Positions 9,633 to 18,935 of a DNA stretch of 64,000 nucleotides are shown one piece after another. The translations under genes were made by a program, and so were the position numbers. A model generated the notes under the pieces. It did not search any database and was not told where the DNA came from. It was given only the letters and a program-made list of their open reading frames with translations. Origin of the DNA: Paenibacillus sp. yr247. Its GTDB lineage: Bacteria > Bacillota > Bacilli > Paenibacillales > NBRC-103111. The stretch spans positions 46,487 to 110,486 of the forward strand of contig NZ_FNIF01000015.1 of assembly GCF_900103825.1 (NCBI RefSeq), in the 5' to 3' direction. Numbering within the stretch: position 1 is the stretch's first letter; each line of letters opens with the position of its first letter.

Positions 9633-10547
9633 TTATTTATCTAAAAACAGTAGAATACAGACGACGGAACACCCGTACAACACTACCGTCATCAAAATAT
9701 GCTTATCCTCAAGCAGCAGCTTTTCCGGGCGGCCGCCCTTTCCTTCCATATGAATCAGATACAAGTATCGGAACACGCCGTACAGCACGAAGATCAGCGT
9801 CCACATCAGTTGGATCGTGTGCCCCGAGGTAAAGGTGAACAGCGCATAGCTCATAATCGTCGCCGTCGTCACAATCCCCGACATTTGGTTCAGCATCTCC
9901 ATCGAATACGACTCCAGCACTTTGCGGTGCGAACCCGAGCCACTCTGCATCAGGGCCAGCTCGTGCCTACGTTTGCCGATCGCTAGGAACAAGGCCAGCA
10001 GCATCGTACAAAACAGGAACCATGGCGTTAGCGGCACACCAATTACAAGACCTCCGCCCACCGCGCGAAGCACAAATCCAGAGGCCACGATGAGCAGGTC
10101 GATAATAACGACATGCTTCAGCCGTAAGGAATACAGCACATTCAAGCAAAAATAAGTGGATAGCACAAAACCGAAAGCAAACTGGAAGCGGAACGCCAGC
10201 ACCAGGCAGGACGTCAGCAGAACGAAGCCGAAAAGCAGCGCCGTCTGCGGATGAATCGCGCCGGAGGCAAGCGGCCGGTTCTTTTTATCCGGATGCATCC
10301 GATCTCTTTCACGGTCTACGTAATCGTTCAGCACATACACGGAGCTGGAGACGAGACAGAACAAGACAAAGCCGACCAAGGCTTGACCAAGCATGTTCAT
10401 ATCCGCTTGTTGAATGGAAAAGATCAAGGCAGCAAATACGAGCAAATTTTTCGTCCACTGCCGGGGCCGCATCAAGGCTAAATAGCGGATAGGAACCGAA
10501 CGGCTTCCCCAGCCTTCCAGCTTGAGGTGCGCTTTGGTTTGGGACAT
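9633..10547 (-). CDS. UbiA-family prenyltransferase, DPPR-synthase-like
   Basis: About 304 residues with nine or so membrane helices. The first Asp-rich motif is NDYVDRERDRMHPDKKNRP, the form found in decaprenyl-phosphate 5-phosphoribosyltransferases (mycobacterial Rv3806c) rather than quinone or heme prenyltransferases. A second motif region is GKRRHELALM. The start is set at the ATG 7 nt after AAGGAGG. It is the first gene of a leftward operon that diverges from the SinR/glmS operon. Predicted role: join a pentose phosphate from PRPP to polyprenyl phosphate. The donor and acceptor are inferred. Confidence 0.75.
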   Translation of the reverse strand: MSQTKAHLKLEGWGSRSVPIRYLALMRPRQWTKNLLVFAALIFSIQQADMNMLGQALVGFVLFCLVSSSVYVLNDYVDRERDRMHPDKKNRPLASGAIHPQTALLFGFVLLTSCLVLAFRFQFAFGFVLSTYFCLNVLYSLRLKHVVIIDLLIVASGFVLRAVGGGLVIGVPLTPWFLFCTMLLALFLAIGKRRHELALMQSGSGSHRKVLESYSMEMLNQMSGIVTTATIMSYALFTFTSGHTIQLMWTLIFVLYGVFRYLYLIHMEGKGGRPEKLLLEDKHILMTVVLYGCSVVCILLFLDK

Positions 10548-10614
10548 GACCAAACCTCCTTATTCATGATTTAGGAGCGCTTAAAGTCTGGAAATTACAA
10601 GACTCCACCGCTTC

Positions 10615-10800
10615 TCGATCCATTATAACGAACGTTATATTCTTAATAAAGAACTACATTCGGTTGAATTTTGGCGCATAAGGGCGTAAATTCACGTATT
10701 TTGTTCTTTAAAACGAAATAATCCGACTTACCCGATTTTTATTTTGGCGTTTTTTGCGTTATACTTCAATTATCCGTTCGTTATAATGAACAATCTGTCG
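10615..10800. promoter_or_regulatory. Divergent control region with SinR-like boxes
   Basis: Four related boxes sit between the divergent operons: a CATTATAACGAACG copy at 10621-10634, AAAGAAC at 10649-10655, TTGTTCTTTAAAACGAA at 10701-10717, and GTTCGTTATAATGAAC at 10776-10791, a dyad. The outer two are inverted copies of one sequence. The B. subtilis SinR operator core is GTTCTYT, which matches. The same boxes recur at 23690-23800. Confidence 0.65.
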
Positions 10801-10853
10801 AACGGCACAACTAGGCTCTACGCGAGAAAATGACAACAAAGGACCGATGGATC

Positions 10854-11201
10854 ATGTTGGGAAAGCGAGTGAGGAAGCTTCGCATGGAACGGGGGTTATC
10901 ACTCTCAGAGCTGGCGGAGGCCGCTGGTGTTGCCAAGTCTTACTTGAGCACCATCGAACGGGACATTCATTCGAATCCGTCCGTCCACGTGTTGGACAAA
11001 ATTGCGGTCGCGCTGAATGTTTCTCTGAATCAGCTGGTTCAACCGGATACGTCGGAACTGAAGCCGGATCCCTCGGTGGTACAGGAGTGGTATAACCTGT
11101 TCCAAGATGCGCTCAGCTGCGGCATCAGCCTGAAAGAATTGAAAAGCATCATTGAATTTAGAAAATGGCAAGTCGGCCAAAGTGAAAATGAGGAGGAGTA
11201 A
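10854..11201 (+). CDS. sinR: SinR-like transcriptional regulator (copy 1)
   Basis: A 115-residue protein with an N-terminal XRE helix-turn-helix (LSLSELAEAAGVAKSYLSTIER), a linker, and a C-terminal SinI/SinR-type dimerisation helix pair (residues 80-110). The start was moved to the ATG downstream of AAAGGA, so the product begins MLGKRVRKL as SinR does. In B. subtilis SinR represses matrix genes and is titrated by SinI. Here the gene leads the glmS/polysaccharide operon and ends 2 nt before glmS, so it probably controls its own operon through the boxes upstream. Confidence 0.85.
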   Translation: MLGKRVRKLRMERGLSLSELAEAAGVAKSYLSTIERDIHSNPSVHVLDKIAVALNVSLNQLVQPDTSELKPDPSVVQEWYNLFQDALSCGISLKELKSIIEFRKWQVGQSENEEE

Positions 11202-11203
11202 GT

Positions 11204-13030
11204 ATGTGCGGAATTGTCGGCTATATCGGCAAACGAGATTCACAGAACATTTTATTGGAAGGCTTGAAAAAACTGGAGTACCGCGGATACGATTCCGCTG
11301 GGGTGGCAATTCACACAAACGCAGGGCTTGAACTCCGCAAATCGAAAGGCAGGATTAGTGAACTGGAAACTCGACTAGAGGCGCAGCCGCTTGCGGGGTT
11401 CGCCGGCATCGGTCATACCCGTTGGGCAACCCACGGGAAGCCTTCGGATGCCAATTCCCATCCACATGCGGATAATGACATGAAAATCTCGGTTGTACAT
11501 AACGGTATTATAGAGAATCACTTGCAGTTAAAGGAAGAGCTTGAACAGCTCGGTTACCAGTTCTTATCCGAAACCGACACCGAAGTTATCTCTCATCTGA
11601 TTTCTCATCATTATGAAGGAAATATAACCGACGCCGTTCGGATGGCAGTCAGCCAGGTGCGGGGCGCCTACGCCATCGCGGTGCTGTCCGAGCACGAACC
11701 GGACAAGCTGGTAGCGGTCCGCTCAGCAAGCCCGCTCATTATCGGGGTCGGTGAAGGTGAAAATTTCATCGGTTCTGATATTCCTGCCATTTTGGAACAC
11801 ACGCGCGATGTCTATATTTTGAATGATGGCGAGATGGCTGTGCTGACCAAAGACGGGGTTGAATTAATGACGCTCGAAGGTAATTTCATCGCCAGGGAGA
11901 TGTTCCGGATCGATTGGGATCTCATGACGGCGGAGAAGAACGGGTACGACACCTTCATGCTCAAAGAAATTCACGAACAGCCGCGTGCTTACCTAGATAC
12001 GATGCGCGGAAGGATCGACGAGGGGAAAAGCATCCTTCTTACCGGCGTCGGTCTCTCTGCAGTGGAAATCCGCGGACTGACGCAGATTCATATGGTCGCC
12101 TGCGGAACGGCTTACCATGCGGCTCTCATCGGTAAAACCGTCATCGAACGCCTGACCCGCATTCCGGTCGAAGTCGATCTTGCTTCCGAGTACCGATACC
12201 GGATGCCTGTGATCCATAAAAACACACTCGTCATCGTCGTCAGCCAATCGGGAGAAACCGCTGATACCCTAGCCGCCCTGCGCGAAGCCAAACAATGGGG
12301 CGCACACGTCATGGCCATCACGAATGTGATTGGCAGCTCAGTGGCCCGCGAAGCAGACGATGTCCTGTTCACGCAGGCAGGCCCCGAGATCGCGGTCGCT
12401 TCAACCAAAGCTTATAGTTCACAGCTGATAGCCTTCTATTTACTCGGTATGTTCATGGCCCAGTCTTTGGAGACTTTGGACCAAAAGGCTCTTAGTGAGC
12501 TGATTGCTAATTTGGAACGGTTGCCATCTCAACTGGAAGACATGCTGAAAGACTTGGATCAGATCCAACTCCTCGCCGAGCTGATTTCCAATCAGAATCA
12601 CTTGTTCTTTATCGGCCGCGGACTTGACTACAGCTTGGCGATGGAAGCATCACTTAAACTGAAGGAAATCTCCTATATTCATTCTGAGGCCTATGCCGCT
12701 GGCGAACTGAAGCACGGTTCTTTAGCGCTGATAGAAGAAGGTACCCCTGTCATTGCACTCGCAACTCAGGAGCTGCTGATGGACAAGACTGTAAGCAATA
12801 TCAAGGAAGTCAAAGCAAGAGGTGCTTACGTGATCGCGCTGGCTATGGAAGGCAATACAGAACTGGAAAAGACCGCAGACCAAGTAATCTACGTGCCGCG
12901 TACCATTTCTCTGTTTACGCCCGCCCTTGCTGTTGCTCCGCTGCAGCTGCTTGCTTACTACACAGCTTCAATTCGGGGTAATGACGTTGACAAACCGCGA
13001 AACTTGGCCAAAAGCGTAACCGTCGAGTAG
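11204..13030 (+). CDS. glmS: Glutamine-fructose-6-phosphate aminotransferase
   Basis: The 608 residues are full length. The N-terminal Cys2 glutaminase domain (MCGIVGYIG) is followed by HTRWATHG, and the C-terminal tandem SIS domains include ACGTAYHA, SQSGETADT and the DKPRNLAKSVTVE end. It makes glucosamine-6-phosphate, the first step to UDP-GlcNAc. It overlaps closely with the SinR-like gene and shares its promoter. There is no room for, and no trace of, the glmS ribozyme leader that controls housekeeping copies, so this is likely a dedicated paralogue freed from GlcN6P feedback. Confidence 0.95.
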   Translation: MCGIVGYIGKRDSQNILLEGLKKLEYRGYDSAGVAIHTNAGLELRKSKGRISELETRLEAQPLAGFAGIGHTRWATHGKPSDANSHPHADNDMKISVVHNGIIENHLQLKEELEQLGYQFLSETDTEVISHLISHHYEGNITDAVRMAVSQVRGAYAIAVLSEHEPDKLVAVRSASPLIIGVGEGENFIGSDIPAILEHTRDVYILNDGEMAVLTKDGVELMTLEGNFIAREMFRIDWDLMTAEKNGYDTFMLKEIHEQPRAYLDTMRGRIDEGKSILLTGVGLSAVEIRGLTQIHMVACGTAYHAALIGKTVIERLTRIPVEVDLASEYRYRMPVIHKNTLVIVVSQSGETADTLAALREAKQWGAHVMAITNVIGSSVAREADDVLFTQAGPEIAVASTKAYSSQLIAFYLLGMFMAQSLETLDQKALSELIANLERLPSQLEDMLKDLDQIQLLAELISNQNHLFFIGRGLDYSLAMEASLKLKEISYIHSEAYAAGELKHGSLALIEEGTPVIALATQELLMDKTVSNIKEVKARGAYVIALAMEGNTELEKTADQVIYVPRTISLFTPALAVAPLQLLAYYTASIRGNDVDKPRNLAKSVTVE

Positions 13031-13078
13031 CCAAACAAGCACAGATAGAGAGTAAGTAAGGTTAGGAGGAGAAACCGA

Positions 13079-14275
13079 ATGTGGATGGAGCCTTTGGACC
13101 AGGCCGCCTCTGTGTTGAGCGCTTTGAGCTTAACGATCGCCAGCGGTTTTACCGCGCTATTCCTATTGCGAGCTCGACACGGGGCCATCGAAAAACAAAC
13201 GAAGCAAAGCCTGGAGAAGCATCAAGATTACTTTACCTACCTCAGTACTAACATTGACAGTGCAGATGCGCTGCTCCCGCCGCCTGGCCTTTTGAACCCC
13301 ATAGAGCTAAAAGCGATTCAATCGAAGCTGCTAGAGTGGATCGAAACAATCGGCGGAGAGTATCGAGGCAAGCTAACAGCCCTCTGCCGGGATTTGGGAC
13401 TTGTGGAGCTGGAAACTCAGCGGCTTCGCAGCCGTAGACACGGGGTTCGCTTGGAAGCTGCCTATCATCTGGGGATTATGCGGGCAGCCGAATGTACAAG
13501 TGACCTGCTGAAGCTTCTGGAACGAGAAGGCAGCGAATCGACCGCGTTCGTCATCGGACGCGCCGCTGCCAAGTGTGCTGAAACGCGCGAGGATTTACAC
13601 CGCTTGATTCAGCTGCTTACTGAATATCATCCCGAGGCTCATCAGCTTATTGCTGATACCATCGCTTCTTCTTCTTTGGATCCAGCTCCGCTCTTTGCCG
13701 AGCTGCTCCACGAAGAAAATAATGAAGCTCTGCTCACAGTGGCTTTGATCAGCCTTTCCGGACGAAACGAACCGGAAGTTTATAGCCTACTTGACCGTTT
13801 AATCTTGTCCGATCATAAAGAAATCCGAATCAAAGCAGCAAAAATTTTACTGCAGTACACCCACCTGCTGCCGCTTGAGCGGATCGGCGAGCTAATTCGC
13901 CATCCGGATTGGGAAATCCGCTCGGTTGCGGTCAAAGCCGTCGGTGAGCAGCAGCTGGACTTTTATCTTGAAGCTCTGACCAAATGTATGGCAGATGAGG
14001 AATGGTGGGTTCGCTATTACAGTGCCAAAGGCTTATCGCAGCTCGGATTTGCCGGTTTTGAGGCGCTATGCGAGGCAGCATGCAGTTCCGATAACAACGC
14101 TTCCCGCGAGTCCGCCTGGGAGGCTGTGCAAGAGGAGCTGGACCGAGCTGAGATATCTGCTTCGCAGGGATTGCAGCAAATTCCTCACTACAATGGACTG
14201 AATGTCATTTTCCGGCGCATATTGGGTGAACCCGGCACAGATCGGCATACCAATAAGACCCGGATCAGCTTGTAG
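13079..14275 (+). CDS. HEAT-repeat membrane-anchored protein
   Basis: 398 residues. An N-terminal hydrophobic segment (residues 8-29) is followed by a basic/amphipathic stretch. From about 130 to 350 there are HEAT/PBS-lyase-type helical repeats (for example RLEAAYHLGIMRA, IRIKAAKILLQY, IRSVAVKAVGEQQ, WVRYYSAKGLSQLG). A strong AGGAGGAG ribosome site precedes it. HEAT proteins next to GT2 synthases are probably assembly or scaffold partners; that is inferred from position. It ends 13 nt before the GT2 start. Confidence 0.75.
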   Translation: MWMEPLDQAASVLSALSLTIASGFTALFLLRARHGAIEKQTKQSLEKHQDYFTYLSTNIDSADALLPPPGLLNPIELKAIQSKLLEWIETIGGEYRGKLTALCRDLGLVELETQRLRSRRHGVRLEAAYHLGIMRAAECTSDLLKLLEREGSESTAFVIGRAAAKCAETREDLHRLIQLLTEYHPEAHQLIADTIASSSLDPAPLFAELLHEENNEALLTVALISLSGRNEPEVYSLLDRLILSDHKEIRIKAAKILLQYTHLLPLERIGELIRHPDWEIRSVAVKAVGEQQLDFYLEALTKCMADEEWWVRYYSAKGLSQLGFAGFEALCEAACSSDNNASRESAWEAVQEELDRAEISASQGLQQIPHYNGLNVIFRRILGEPGTDRHTNKTRISL

Positions 14276-14288
14276 AAAGGGGAACCGG

Positions 14289-15755
14289 ATGAGAGCATTT
14301 TTACTGAACTACGGAATCGTTGCCACTTATCTGATTATCGGATCAAGTCTACTGTATCTATTCATTCTGGCAGTATCCCATCAAAGGATGCTGTCCATTG
14401 TCAAAAGCACTATGAACTCGCGCTTCCGGGAATTAGCGGGCTCTGAATATGTTCCGCCCGTTTCGATTCTGGTCCCCTCCTATAATGAGGAGTTGACCAT
14501 CATTGAAAGTGTGCATTCCTTAATGACGCTTGAATTTCCGGGATATGAAGTCGTCGTCATCAATGACGGATCGGCCGATCGGACGCTTCAAGTGCTGCTG
14601 GAAACATTTGACCTGAAGCCGTGCCGTCTGAGCGGATTCCGTCCTTTGGTGAAGTCAAAAGCAATCCGTAACGTATATAAAAACCCCCTCTATCCCCGAC
14701 TGGTCGTTATCGATAAGGCGAATGGCGGTAAAGCGGATGCTTTGAATGCCGGAATCAACGCGGCCAAATATCCACTGGTTGCCACAATCGATGCCGACAG
14801 CCTTCTGGAAAAGGACGCTTTAATCCGTTTGGTCAACGTCTATATGGAAAATCCCGAACAGCATATTGCCATAGGAGGCAATGTACGCATCGCGAACGGA
14901 AGTTCCATCGAAGACGGCCGCGTGCTGTCGGTCCGGTTATCGAAGAAATGGCTTCCCGCCATGCAATATGTCGAGTATGTGAAAGCCTTCCTCGGCGGCC
15001 GCATCGGTTGGAGCGCCATGAACGGACTCCTTATCGTGTCCGGGGCTTTCGGCCTGTTCCGTAAGGATTACTTGGTCAAGGTGGGAGGCTACGAAGAAGA
15101 ATGTCCTGGTGAGGACATGAACATTGTAATGAAGCTCCACAAATATATGCTTGACCGCAATTTGCCCTATCGGATCGTGTTTTGCCCGGATGCTGTCTGC
15201 TGGACGCAGGCGCCCGATACGCTTCAAGTTCTCGGCGCCCAGCGCCGCCGCTGGATTCGCGGCAGTTTGTGGAATGTAAGCCGGTTTCGCGCGATGCTGT
15301 TCATTCCGAAGTATAAAGTGATCGGCTGGCTGGCCCTTCCCTACACCATTTTATACGAAATTTTAAGTCCTTTTGTCCGGCTTTCCGGTTTGGCGACATT
15401 GGTCGGATATGTTCTGTTGGATATGACACAGCTGCCGATTCTGCTAATCTTCCTACTGGTCAATCTGCTCATTGGCATGGTCTTTACGTGCGGGTCACTG
15501 TTGATTGAAGCAATTGCTTTCCGTCGCCCCACTCGTACGTACGACCTACTGCGCATTATCGGCTTATCGGTAGTGATGACGGTCGGCTACGATCAGATCA
15601 ATGCACTCTGGAAGCTGCTTGGGCAGTGGGATTACCTCCGCCGCAACAATGCTTGGGGCAACATGGTGCGCCGCAGCTGGCAGGACGAAGCGGCGAATCC
15701 AGGTAAATCCCCTTCCTCGCATACGAAGAGTACCAAAGCAGCACAGGCCATCTAA
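14289..15755 (+). CDS. Processive family 2 glycosyltransferase (PgaC/BcsA-like)
   Basis: 488 residues from the ATG after AAAGGGGAA; a longer in-frame extension upstream overlaps the HEAT gene and lacks a site. One N-terminal membrane helix precedes a cytosolic GT-A domain with NDGSADRT, a DADS metal motif near residue 168, GED (acceptor Asp) near 275, and QRRRW near 320, then four C-terminal helices. This DDD-QxxRW set marks processive synthases of poly-GlcNAc, cellulose or hyaluronan type. The neighbouring glmS, glmM and glmU point to UDP-GlcNAc as donor. No PilZ domain is present. Confidence 0.85.
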   Translation: MRAFLLNYGIVATYLIIGSSLLYLFILAVSHQRMLSIVKSTMNSRFRELAGSEYVPPVSILVPSYNEELTIIESVHSLMTLEFPGYEVVVINDGSADRTLQVLLETFDLKPCRLSGFRPLVKSKAIRNVYKNPLYPRLVVIDKANGGKADALNAGINAAKYPLVATIDADSLLEKDALIRLVNVYMENPEQHIAIGGNVRIANGSSIEDGRVLSVRLSKKWLPAMQYVEYVKAFLGGRIGWSAMNGLLIVSGAFGLFRKDYLVKVGGYEEECPGEDMNIVMKLHKYMLDRNLPYRIVFCPDAVCWTQAPDTLQVLGAQRRRWIRGSLWNVSRFRAMLFIPKYKVIGWLALPYTILYEILSPFVRLSGLATLVGYVLLDMTQLPILLIFLLVNLLIGMVFTCGSLLIEAIAFRRPTRTYDLLRIIGLSVVMTVGYDQINALWKLLGQWDYLRRNNAWGNMVRRSWQDEAANPGKSPSSHTKSTKAAQAI

Positions 15756-15801
15756 AAGACGGCCACAACCCTATATGAAATAGAAATGGAGTGAAAGAAC
15801 C

Positions 15802-16608
15802 ATGAACACTGCCTTATTAAAAAAGTCCGGCTTGTCTAATCGTCTGTACGTCCATATGAACAATGCGCTTCAAGCAACCGTCCCTTGGACGGAATGCGGT
15901 GTGATTATGGCAGCAACCCAAGGCATTAGCTCGATACTGCTTCAAGATTTGGAGACGCGTCTCAGCATGGAGGGCGAAAGTCTGGTCGTTGCGGCTGCCT
16001 ATGAAGTTGAGGAAAAGTCCGTGATCATCCTGCTTCCGGGGCAATCACTGGCTTTCACCCATTTCATAGCCCTATCGGCCAAAGCGTTCCTCCAGGATGC
16101 AGGACTGCTGGACGGCGGTATGGCGGTGGCCAGTTTCCCCAAGAGCGCAACCGCTTCGGAAGAAGCATTAATCGACTTCGTCTCTTTCTTTAACGAAAGC
16201 GACCCAGCAGAAATTGCCGTTTATCGCGGACATCCTCAATCCTCGGAAGCACCGAGGGTCGTCATGATCGATCCGAATGCCGATTTACTTGATTTCCTAA
16301 ACGTCCGTCTCGGCCTGCAAGGCTATGACGTCAGTCCGGCGCAGGACGGCATGGAAGGGCTCCGGCTCGTAGAATCGGTCCAGCCAAAACTTGTCATTAC
16401 AGAGCTGGCACTGCCTGCTCTCGACGGTTACCAACTGATTCAACGTATCCGGAAATCCCAGAGTCGAGCATGTAAAATCGTTGTGCTGACCGACCTTACG
16501 GTCGAGCAGGACATTTGCAAATGCTTTGAGCTTGGAGCAGCAGATGTGATCAAGAAGCCGTTTTCTCCCATGGAGCTTGAAGCACGTCTTAGGAGGCTGC
16601 TTGCTTAA
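15802..16608 (+). CDS. Degenerate GGDEF-like plus receiver protein
   Basis: 268 residues. The C-terminal 120 are a receiver domain (VVMIDPNADLLDFL...VITELALPALDGYQ...VVLTDLT...IKKPFSP). The switch Thr and Lys are kept, but the phospho-acceptor Asp is Glu (ITEL) and the acidic pair is reduced, suggesting a permanently phospho-like or phosphorylation-independent state. The N-terminal 135 residues have the rhythm of a GGDEF C-lobe (VIILLPG...GGMAVASFPKSATASEEAL) without the GGDEF motif; this is a weak call. It lies between the GT2 and glycosidase genes and may be an allosteric subunit of the synthase. Confidence 0.65.
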   Translation: MNTALLKKSGLSNRLYVHMNNALQATVPWTECGVIMAATQGISSILLQDLETRLSMEGESLVVAAAYEVEEKSVIILLPGQSLAFTHFIALSAKAFLQDAGLLDGGMAVASFPKSATASEEALIDFVSFFNESDPAEIAVYRGHPQSSEAPRVVMIDPNADLLDFLNVRLGLQGYDVSPAQDGMEGLRLVESVQPKLVITELALPALDGYQLIQRIRKSQSRACKIVVLTDLTVEQDICKCFELGAADVIKKPFSPMELEARLRRLLA

Positions 16609-16639
16609 CCTACCTTGAGAATTAAAGGAGTTCGTGCTC

Positions 16640-18862
16640 ATGAAGGGTAACACTTCACCGATCGCCTGGCTGCTGCGCATTGCCGTACTGGCCGCCGCAT
16701 TTTTCTTGATATGGCATTACTGGCCCGCCCAAAAAGTAGAGAGCACCCAAAGCGCGGACGGATCGCAAATCAAATTCCGTACCCAGGGTGATCGCATCGA
16801 GATTTACGATAAACAACAGTGGAAGCCATTTTTTGTAAAAGGGGTCAATATGGGCGCTGCACTTCCTGGGCACGACCCGGGCGAGCTGCCGATCAGCAAA
16901 GAGACGTATTTGAAATGGTTCCAACAGATTCAAGCTCTCGGCGCCAATACGATTCGGATATATACAATTCTATCACCGGTTTTTTATCAAGCGCTTGTGG
17001 AATACAATCAGCAGCATGCGGAACAGCCGCTCTATTTCATTCAAGGTGTATGGACGCCCGAAGAGGCGCTGATCGATAAAAAAGATGCCTACCTCGATAC
17101 CATTTACACGGAGTTTCAAAGCGAGATCGCTTTGGCCGTAGGAGCGGTATACGGAGCTACCGATATTCCAGAGCGGTTCGGCAAAGCGAGCGGCACCTAC
17201 CGTTATAATGCCGGTCCTTATTTGCTGGCCTGGCATATCGGGACGGAGTGGGATCCAAAAATGGTTCAGAATACCAACGAAAAGCATAAAGACAAGACCG
17301 GCTTCCAAGGCACCCACGTTTCCGTTAAAATGAACGGCTCCCCCTTTGAAAACTGGCTCGCGGAAATGCTCGACCATGTGGCGGTACTGGAGTCGCAGAA
17401 CGGATGGAAGCATCCGCTGACTTTTACAAACTGGGTAACAACCGATCCGCTTCAGCATCCAGGCGAGGTTCTCATTCAAGAGGATATGGTAAGTGTTGAT
17501 GCGACCCATCTGGAAACGCACGACTGGCCTGCCGGATATTTTGCTTCTTTTCATGCTTATCCTTACTATCCCGACTTTTTTCACTTGGACCAAACGCTGA
17601 TGGATATGAAGGACAAGGATGGAACAGCCAACACGTACCTCAGCTACCTGACCAAGCTGAAAGCCTACCACAAGGACATACCTGTCATGATTACGGAATT
17701 TGGTGTTCCTTCCTCATTGGGGATTGGACATCTGGCTAATAAAGACCGGAATCAGGGTGGGCATAACGAGACGGAGCAGGGCCAGATCAATGCTTCACTC
17801 CTGCAGGATATCGCGAATACCGGCATGGCGGGAGGCATCGTCTTCTCCTGGCAGGACGAGTGGTTTAAACGCACCTGGAACACGATGAATTTCGAAATTC
17901 CACAAAGCCGCCGCAAGTTCTGGACCAACGTATTGACGAACGAGCAGCACTTTGGGCTAGTGGCCGAGCTGTCCAGCAAGGATGGTCTGCTCAAAATCGA
18001 TGGAGACCCGAGTGACTGGCAATCGCTCAAAGAAGGCGATAAGCAAAAGCTCACTGGCACCCATCCAGGATGGAAATCCATTTGGATGACTCATGATGAG
18101 GGATATGTCTACATCATGGGTGAACTGGAGCAGCCGTTTGATCCGGAGCGTGAGCAGCTCTACTTTGGCATCGATACGATACCAGGCGGTAACCGCCACG
18201 CAAAGGAGTTGAGTGCAGTTAAACTAGACGAAGGGCTGGAAACGCTTGTTGAGCTTGGAAAAGACGGTGAAAGCCAAGTGAAAATCGCTTCCAACTATGA
18301 TTTTCACACCCGATTATACGGCAAGCAGTATGGCATGCTGAAGGTGAAACCCGAGGACATGAAGGACGATTCCGGTATATTTGACCCGTGGAAGCTAGCG
18401 GTCGGTCTGGAGCAAAGTCCGCCAGATTCCACCAAGTACAATCCTTTTCAAGATGTACCTGCCGGCCTACTGAAGCGCGGATCGACGGATCCGGCATCGC
18501 CGGATTTCAATTCCTTGGCCATGTGGCAAGCCAAAGGCAACGTTGTAGAGATACGCATCCCGTGGATGCTGCTTGGTTTCACTGACCCCAGTTCGCTGCA
18601 GGTCATGAGTTACGGCGAGAAGGAAGGCAAACTGATAGCCACGACAACCAAAGGGATTCGCTTGCTTCCTTGGATCGTTCAGCGTTCAAAAGGTAACGTT
18701 CTTGGATTGGACAATGCTGACGGCATCTATCCTGTCTCCAAGCTGCCAATATACACGTGGCCTACTTGGAATAAAGTTCAGTACACCCAGCGGCTCAAGA
18801 AAAGCTACGACCTAATGAAGGATGCTTTTCAAAAGATCGATGGAATCTCTCCCGGGCGATAG
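16640..18862 (+). CDS. Membrane-anchored clan GH-A-like glycosidase (copy 2)
   Basis: 740 residues, with the start set at the ATG 9 nt after AAAGGAG. One N-terminal transmembrane segment (about 8-26) and an extracellular barrel with E203 in IGTEWDP and E353 in TEFGVPSS as candidate catalytic residues, then a beta-rich C-terminal domain. It is paralogous along its full length to 4726-6990. Last gene of the rightward operon, followed by a terminator. Likely trims, releases or remodels the polymer made by the GT2 synthase; the substrate is not known. Confidence 0.75.
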   Translation: MKGNTSPIAWLLRIAVLAAAFFLIWHYWPAQKVESTQSADGSQIKFRTQGDRIEIYDKQQWKPFFVKGVNMGAALPGHDPGELPISKETYLKWFQQIQALGANTIRIYTILSPVFYQALVEYNQQHAEQPLYFIQGVWTPEEALIDKKDAYLDTIYTEFQSEIALAVGAVYGATDIPERFGKASGTYRYNAGPYLLAWHIGTEWDPKMVQNTNEKHKDKTGFQGTHVSVKMNGSPFENWLAEMLDHVAVLESQNGWKHPLTFTNWVTTDPLQHPGEVLIQEDMVSVDATHLETHDWPAGYFASFHAYPYYPDFFHLDQTLMDMKDKDGTANTYLSYLTKLKAYHKDIPVMITEFGVPSSLGIGHLANKDRNQGGHNETEQGQINASLLQDIANTGMAGGIVFSWQDEWFKRTWNTMNFEIPQSRRKFWTNVLTNEQHFGLVAELSSKDGLLKIDGDPSDWQSLKEGDKQKLTGTHPGWKSIWMTHDEGYVYIMGELEQPFDPEREQLYFGIDTIPGGNRHAKELSAVKLDEGLETLVELGKDGESQVKIASNYDFHTRLYGKQYGMLKVKPEDMKDDSGIFDPWKLAVGLEQSPPDSTKYNPFQDVPAGLLKRGSTDPASPDFNSLAMWQAKGNVVEIRIPWMLLGFTDPSSLQVMSYGEKEGKLIATTTKGIRLLPWIVQRSKGNVLGLDNADGIYPVSKLPIYTWPTWNKVQYTQRLKKSYDLMKDAFQKIDGISPGR

Positions 18863-18875
18863 CCACACTTAATAA

Positions 18876-18921
18876 ATAGCCCCTATAGCTAATGAGCAGA
18901 ACTCATTGGTTATAGGGGCTT
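18876..18921. terminator. Terminator between convergent glycosidase and sinR
   Basis: Long stem with AGCCCCTATA and TATAGGGGCT outer arms and AATGAG/CTCATT inner arms. Confidence 0.8.
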
Positions 18922-18935
18922 CTACCTTATCTTCA

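Noticed and set aside
11202..11203. glmS ribozyme upstream of glmS
   Set aside because: Only 2 nt separate the SinR-like stop and glmS, and no ribozyme core is seen in the preceding coding region.
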